A stretch of DNA of 9,035 nt, from positions 1 through 9,035 of the forward strand of contig CAYYNB010000212.1 of the NCBI GenBank assembly GCA_964472565.1, written 5' to 3'. The DNA comes from DATAMF01 sp964472565. GTDB lineage: Bacteria > Chloroflexota > Anaerolineae > Aggregatilineales > Aggregatilineaceae. The position numbers and the translations under genes are program-made. Numbering within the stretch: position 1 is the first letter of the stretch; each line of letters starts with the position of its first letter. The notes beneath the pieces were generated by a model. It had not been told where the DNA came from and did no database searches. It worked only from the letters and a program-made list of their open reading frames with translations. Positions 6,387-9,035 of this stretch are shown here, piece by piece.

Positions 6387-6396
6387 CTGCCCCTGG

Positions 6397-6522
6397 TTAT
6401 TTGCCCCAACCGTACTGTTTATCGGATGCCGTTACGCCTGGTACTACGCCAAAGTCGCCGCAGATACTGTTCGATTTGATGGCTGTTTCACTTCCGTCGA
6501 TGTTTAAAATCTGAACTTTCAT
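6397..6522 (-). CDS. 41-residue microprotein
   Basis: A short frame with a clear GAGGG Shine-Dalgarno site seven bases before ATG 6522, ending in TAA. The product starts MKVQILNIDGSETAIKSNS, has a single Cys at residue 21 in ICGDFG, and ends with the aromatic, Gly-rich DKQYGWGK. The charged strand-like start and the Gly-rich end resemble small phage or plasmid accessory proteins. A peptide precursor is imaginable, but no modification enzyme or exporter is near, so I do not claim it. It begins four bases after the stop of the 27-residue frame and ends 10 bases before the 127-residue gene, a spacing that strongly supports coding. Confidence 0.62.
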   Translation of the reverse strand: MKVQILNIDGSETAIKSNSICGDFGVVPGVTASDKQYGWGK

Positions 6523-6526
6523 ACCT

Positions 6527-6610
6527 TTACCCTCTCGGCAGGCTATGATAAGCGGAATCAGGGATCAACAACACCCCGAATACAACCAGGAACGTGAACA
6601 AAACTGTCAC
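6527..6610 (-). CDS. 27-residue single-helix membrane microprotein (GTG start)
   Basis: A short frame opening with GTG inside the stop region of the upstream gene in a GTGA overlap, and closing with TAA four bases before the ATG of the 41-residue microprotein. The product, MTVLFTFLVVFGVLLIPDSA followed by YHSLPRG, is a single hydrophobic segment over residues 3-16 with a short polar tail, suited to a membrane microprotein. It has no Shine-Dalgarno site of its own worth the name, so translation would rely on coupling to the upstream gene. The segment would otherwise be an unexplained 84-base gap in an operon whose genes nearly all touch. Chance hydrophobic frames of this size do occur, so this remains a prediction. 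Confidence 0.45.
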   Translation of the reverse strand: MTVLFTFLVVFGVLLIPDSAYHSLPRG

Positions 6611-6942
6611 TCACCGTTCGCCGAATACCCCAACTGCTCGACCAGCGGCAGCAGCGTATCACGCAGCGCGGCCAGCGACAGCAGATCGCAGATGTCGTAT
6701 TCCATCACAACCTCTTCGGGATGACTGATGGCAATGAGCAGTTTCTCGGCCTGCTCCGGCGTAACACCCAGTGACTCGGCCACGCTGGCGATCAGGTCCG
6801 CATGCATGGACTGATTGGCGCGCAGGGCCGCGTCACGCTGCTTGCGGAGCGACAGCGCCAGGTGGCTCACTGCCGCTTCCCGCGCGGCGGTTTCCTGCGC
6901 CGTCGCCTCGAGGCTTTGCAGGTGCTCCTCAACGGCCAGCAC
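6607..6942 (-). CDS. Helical protein D, 111 residues (GTG start)
   Basis: The start is GTG 6942, with GAGGAG ten bases upstream and a 14-base overlap with the preceding 58-residue gene; the nearby ATG 6946 is in that gene's frame. The product is almost wholly helical: residues about 5-45 form an Ala, Glu and Arg-rich amphipathic helix likely to coil, followed by SMHADLIASVAESLGVTPEQAEKLL, then a third helical part ending QLGYSANGE. The middle motif resembles the segment of proteins A and C built around a helix, a Gly turn and an acidic E-A pair (ADATGLDESEAD in A). I read this as a distant family member, with only about a fifth of positions identical over 28. No enzyme motif is visible; a structural or adaptor role is likely. 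Confidence 0.72.
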   Translation of the reverse strand: MLAVEEHLQSLEATAQETAAREAAVSHLALSLRKQRDAALRANQSMHADLIASVAESLGVTPEQAEKLLIAISHPEEVVMEYDICDLLSLAALRDTLLPLVEQLGYSANGE

Positions 6943-7105
6943 TCATCGTCGGCTCCTCGCCATTGATCAGATTGGCCGCCAGCCGCGCCAGATTTTCGCG
7001 GATATGAGCGACATCAAATACAATTCCGGCGGCATCACGCGACCCGGCAATGGCGGTATCTTCCAATTCAAAATCACAAATGACAATCGGTGAATCAGTC
7101 GACAT
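6929..7105 (-). CDS. Unknown 58-residue protein
   Basis: The frame begins at ATG 7105, inside the last codons of the preceding gene (11-base overlap), and ends at TGA 6929 within the start of gene D (14-base overlap). It has no independent Shine-Dalgarno site, so it would be translated by coupling. The product runs MSTDSPIVICDFELEDTAIA, then GSRDAAGIVFDVAHIRENLA, then RLAANLINGEEPTMSAGR: a strand, an acidic turn and one amphipathic helix. The frame stays open far upstream, but that extension is antisense-like Arg-rich text overlapping gene C and is rejected. I do not recognise it. The double overlap in an operon of the same style is the main support. Confidence 0.58.
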   Translation of the reverse strand: MSTDSPIVICDFELEDTAIAGSRDAAGIVFDVAHIRENLARLAANLINGEEPTMSAGR

Positions 7106-7427
7106 TGTCTTGCTCCAGCAGGCGCTCCAGGGCGGCACGATTGGCCGCGCTGCGCGTCTCATCTTCAGCATCCAGGACCGCATTCGTTTCAACCAGCCAG
7201 GCGTGCAGCGTCTGCCAGATCGGGTGTTCGGGCGGAGCGACATAGTCGGTGAGCAGATCGAGCAGGTCGTGCGCTTCTTCGGTCGAGAAGCCCGTCGCCT
7301 CTTCAATTCGCTCGTACACCATATTCCAGGCTGTTTCGCGCATAAAAATATCGACAGCTAATTCATCTTCCCCCAGCGCACGCACCATCTCGGCGATCTC
7401 CGGGATGTTCATGTCGACGGTTTCCAT
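7095..7427 (-). CDS. Protein C: C-terminal half of a split paralogue of protein A
   Basis: A 110-residue frame from ATG 7427 (weak AAGG five bases upstream) to TGA. From IPEIAEMV on it aligns with the C-terminal half of protein A. EEATGFSTEEAHDLLDLLTD and the following HPIWQTLHAWLVE match ADATGLDESEADTLTSILTS and HPLWDKLRAWMME, with about 16 of 44 residues identical and no gap. The same frame is open upstream for 18 further codons, back to the TAG that ends protein B, and those codons also align with A. So C may be a separate subunit with its own start, or the second half of a 207-residue protein interrupted by an amber codon. It overlaps the 58-residue gene by 11 bases. Function unknown; all-helical, acidic. 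Confidence 0.7.
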   Translation of the reverse strand: METVDMNIPEIAEMVRALGEDELAVDIFMRETAWNMVYERIEEATGFSTEEAHDLLDLLTDYVAPPEHPIWQTLHAWLVETNAVLDAEDETRSAANRAALERLLEQDNVD

Positions 7428-7469
7428 CCCCGCCTTGAGTTCTTCCAGGTCGTGCAGGACAACATCCCG

Positions 7470-7718
7470 CTACTGTTTGACTGCCAGGTATTGTGCAACA
7501 GCCAACCAGAAGGCCTCCTCAATCTGCCGCTTCGCTGCCTGGATAACGGTCAGCTGATCGGCAATCCGATTCAAATCGTCCGCGTTTGCGCCGTGCTGAT
7601 CCAGATGCTGGAGGGTGGCGTAAATCTGCTGCACCGCCGGGCCAGTATCGGTCAGCCGCTGAATACGCTGTTCGAGATGAACGCGTTGGAAGCCGTCATC
7701 CGGTGCACCCCGGCTCAT
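7470..7718 (-). CDS. Protein B: N-terminal half of a split paralogue of protein A, ending at amber
   Basis: An 82-residue frame whose ATG 7718 overlaps the stop of gene A in an ATGA junction, the hallmark of coupled translation; a longer start at 7775 would overlap A by 61 bases. From residue 14, LEQRIQRLTDTGPAVQQI and beyond align without gaps to residues 18-87 of A (MKISQLTDLTPAVDQI), with about 19 of 69 identical. The TAG stop falls exactly opposite Gln87 of A, and the frame continues open into protein C. As it stands the product would be a truncated helical protein lacking the conserved ATG(L/F) and HP(L/I)W region. Possibilities are a nonsense mutation, amber readthrough, or a true two-subunit version. 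Confidence 0.68.
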   Translation of the reverse strand: MSRGAPDDGFQRVHLEQRIQRLTDTGPAVQQIYATLQHLDQHGANADDLNRIADQLTVIQAAKRQIEEAFWLAVAQYLAVKQ

Positions 7719-8290
7719 AGGTAACCCTCCATCAGTGCTTCGGCCTCCATCATCCAGGCGCGCAGCTTGTCCCACAGGGGGTGATCATCTTCCAGTGCCT
7801 CACTGGTCAGGATACTGGTCAGGGTATCCGCCTCGCTCTCATCCAGGCCGGTTGCATCAGCAATCCGTTGGTTGAGGTATTCCCACATGCCTTCGTACAT
7901 ATACAACTCGGCATCTTCATACGTCTGGTCCTGAACATCCGTAATGAGTTCGAGGACTTCCGGCACATCTGTATCCTGGTTCAGCACGGCATTTTTGAAG
8001 GCGTCCATCTGCTGCTGGACCTGCTCGCGCTGGTACAGAATTGCCTGGGCGATCCCCATCGTGGACTGGAAAAACCGATCCAAATGCTGCGCGCGTTCCA
8101 CCAGCACTGACGCGCTGCCGTTGATTTCTTCCAACTTCTCTACCGGCGCACCCTGGTTATAGAGGTCCTCCAATGCGCCGGTGATTTGATCCACTGCCGG
8201 GGTGAGATCCGTCAGCTGTGAGATCTTCATTTCGATGTTGGCGAGTTCGATGGCGAAGTTGGTGGGCGTATCAATCGTTTGTTCGGACAT
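7715..8290 (-). CDS. Protein A: unknown 191-residue helical acidic protein
   Basis: The start is ATG 8290, with TGGAG eight bases upstream, overlapping the membrane-protein gene by 20 bases; the longer frame from 8374 is Arg-rich shadow. The protein is predicted all-helical and very acidic. Residues 18-60 (MKISQLTDLTPAVDQITGAL onward) and 75-105 (a Gln-rich QREQVQQQMDAF) look like coiled-coil helices. Residues about 135-185 hold YLNQRIADATGLDESEAD, then DHPLWDKLRAWMMEAEALME. No catalytic motif or known family is visible. It is the intact reference for the split pair B plus C that follows directly, so the family was duplicated in tandem. A scaffold, chaperone or adaptor role fits, but that is a guess. 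It ends in TGA within ATGA. Confidence 0.8.
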   Translation of the reverse strand: MSEQTIDTPTNFAIELANIEMKISQLTDLTPAVDQITGALEDLYNQGAPVEKLEEINGSASVLVERAQHLDRFFQSTMGIAQAILYQREQVQQQMDAFKNAVLNQDTDVPEVLELITDVQDQTYEDAELYMYEGMWEYLNQRIADATGLDESEADTLTSILTSEALEDDHPLWDKLRAWMMEAEALMEGYL

Positions 8291-8729
8291 GCGCGATTCT
8301 CCAGGCGTTAAGTTTCTCGCGTGCGTTTTGGTACGGCGTCGAGTCCATCGCTTCATAAACGGTACGAGCGGCATCCATTGCTTCGCGGTTACCGATCTCG
8401 CTCAGTTCCTCGGCGGAGTAACGCCCCGACTTTAAGGCATCGGCAAAACTGATCTGCCCCTCCCTATCCGCCCCGGATGTAGCGCTGCCGTCGGCATTGA
8501 TAATCATCGTTGCCGGATGGATGTGATGTTTTGCGCCGCGATCAGCTTCCACAAAACGGCGATAGCGAGGATGCGCGGCGCGGCCAGGATGCGGCTGTTG
8601 GGGATTAGTGGGCTGGGCAGCGGGTTTAGCCTTCGGCCCACGCGCCAACAGGGCCAGGATCACCACCGGCGCAGCCAGCACAATGAAAACCAGCAGCGGC
8701 CAGGTCAAACGAAACTTGAATTGAATCAT
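8271..8729 (-). CDS. Single-pass membrane protein, 152 residues
   Basis: The start is ATG 8729, with GGAG eight bases upstream. Residues 1-9 are basic, and residues about 10-29 (WPLLVFIVLAAPVVILALLA) form one strong membrane helix with no lipobox or obvious signal peptidase site. A Pro, Lys and Arg-rich linker (about 30-65) leads into a His-containing stretch and then an amphipathic C-terminal part: SFADALKSGRYSAEELSEIG, then DAARTVYEAMDSTPYQNARE. The large domain probably lies in the cytoplasm or periplasm anchored by the N-terminus; positive charges on both sides make topology unclear. Its end overlaps the start of gene A by 20 bases, tying the helical A/B/C proteins to the membrane. The family is not recognised. 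Confidence 0.78.
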   Translation of the reverse strand: MIQFKFRLTWPLLVFIVLAAPVVILALLARGPKAKPAAQPTNPQQPHPGRAAHPRYRRFVEADRGAKHHIHPATMIINADGSATSGADREGQISFADALKSGRYSAEELSEIGNREAMDAARTVYEAMDSTPYQNAREKLNAWRIAHVRTND

Positions 8730-8754
8730 CGATTGATCTCCAGAATGGAAATGA

Positions 8755-8994
8755 TTAATCAGGGCGAGGGCCGAACATGCCGTCCGGCCCGCAAAAATCA
8801 GGACACGTCGTCTTCGTCCGTATCGTGGCCCCGCACCGGAAGCATCTCCTGCTCGGAGTCGCATCGGGGCAGAAGGTCGGCGGCTCATCGTCGGTGAGCG
8901 GCCTGCCACAGATGCAGCAGCTGATCGGCAACCGCAGCCGCCCCGGTCGCGCGTTAAACGGGTACGGCCACCAGCGCCGCGTTATGTTCCTCAA
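8755..8994 (-). CDS. Cys-rich protein, possible zinc ribbon, non-ATG start
   Basis: The frame has no ATG before its Cys residues; TTG 8994 gives 79 residues and TTG 8931 gives 58, and neither has a good Shine-Dalgarno site. The Cys pattern looks real: CCICGRPLTDDE, a Cys in TFCPD, CFRCG, and CPDFCG, which is the spacing of paired zinc-knuckle ligands in small zinc ribbons. These bind nucleic acid or protein partners. The stop is TAA, 25 bases before the ATG of the membrane gene, as expected in this operon. Two other frames are also open here (the GC-rich sequence favours that), and the longer start would overlap the tail of the previous gene by 41 bases. It could therefore be a shadow, or a gene damaged at its start. 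Confidence 0.42.
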   Translation of the reverse strand: MRNITRRWWPYPFNARPGRLRLPISCCICGRPLTDDEPPTFCPDATPSRRCFRCGATIRTKTTCPDFCGPDGMFGPRPD

Positions 8995-9035
8995 CCAGCC
9001 GCTTCAGCAGGTTTTTCATCCAGAACGGTGCCCGC
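8954..9035 (-). CDS. C-terminal end of an upstream gene (partial)
   Basis: From the window edge the frame reads RAPFWMKNLLKRLVEEHNAA and then LVAVPV before TAA at 8954. A Met at 9019 has no Shine-Dalgarno site, so this is most simply the last 26 or more residues of a gene that starts outside. The visible part is a basic amphipathic helix. The same frame stays open for another 16 to 22 codons past the TAA, but without a comparison sequence I read nothing into that. Confidence 0.5.
   Translation of the reverse strand, partial: RAPFWMKNLLKRLVEEHNAALVAVPV

Noticed and set aside
6397..6522. 41-residue product as a lasso or other modified peptide precursor
   Set aside because: No leader-core boundary, protease, cyclase or transporter is visible nearby.
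3227..7718. Global reassignment of TAG to glutamine in this organism or element
   Set aside because: Several neighbours (3704, 4335, 5221 and probably 3227) end in TAG at positions where termination gives sensible proteins, and their downstream sequence is intergenic.
8888..9035. Continuation of the edge gene past its TAA as a second interrupted gene
   Set aside because: Only about 20 further codons are open, they are GC-rich low-complexity text, and there is no paralogue in the window to compare with.

Overview
All supported genes in this window lie on the minus strand, and the plus-strand open frames look like shadows. No rRNA, tRNA, CRISPR array, transposase or integrase was found, and nothing identifies the host directly. 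The mixture of a giant HEAT-repeat/NACHT protein with a run of small uncharacterised genes would fit an accessory or mobile island of a GC-moderate environmental bacterium. Chloroflexota is my guess, but this is weak inference. Shine-Dalgarno sites are mostly clear, so the host uses ordinary bacterial initiation.

The genes are described here in transcription order, from high to low coordinates. Positions 9035-6003 hold a tightly packed operon of small genes: the tail of a cut gene, a Cys-rich possible zinc ribbon, a one-helix membrane protein, a 191-residue helical protein (called A here), a paralogue of A that is split in two (B and C), a 58-residue protein, a helical protein (D), 27- and 41-residue microproteins, and a 127-residue protein. 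Neighbours overlap by 4 to 20 bases or sit about 10 bases apart or less. The exceptions are the 24-base gap before the membrane-protein gene and the 42-base gap between B and C. That second gap is an open in-frame stretch after an amber codon, and the amber aligns without gaps to a CAG glutamine codon of A.

Positions 5940-5221 hold two further unknown genes behind a leader with two stem-loops, one of which covers the ribosome binding site. The pair ends at a double-hairpin terminator-like element (5172-5208). A candidate promoter with an 18-base imperfect palindrome exactly filling its spacer follows, then a structured leader of about 170 bases. After that come a 109-residue protein, a ribbon-helix-helix protein that could be the local regulator, and a 169-residue unknown. 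A 16-bp stem-loop at 3645-3680 closes this section.

A good sigma-70-type promoter (3613-3641) abuts that stem-loop. It leads into a small, possibly frameshifted open frame (3227-3577) and then a giant STAND ATPase (3157 to beyond position 1). The ATPase has N-terminal HEAT-like repeats, a DUF4062 domain, a NACHT NTPase with clear Walker A and B motifs, and the start of a helical C-terminal region. This domain core resembles vertebrate TEP1/NWD1/NPHP3 and bacterial STAND proteins, many of which act in anti-phage defence. No functional link between the ATPase and the small-gene operon can be shown from the sequence, and the products of that operon are mostly unrecognised.
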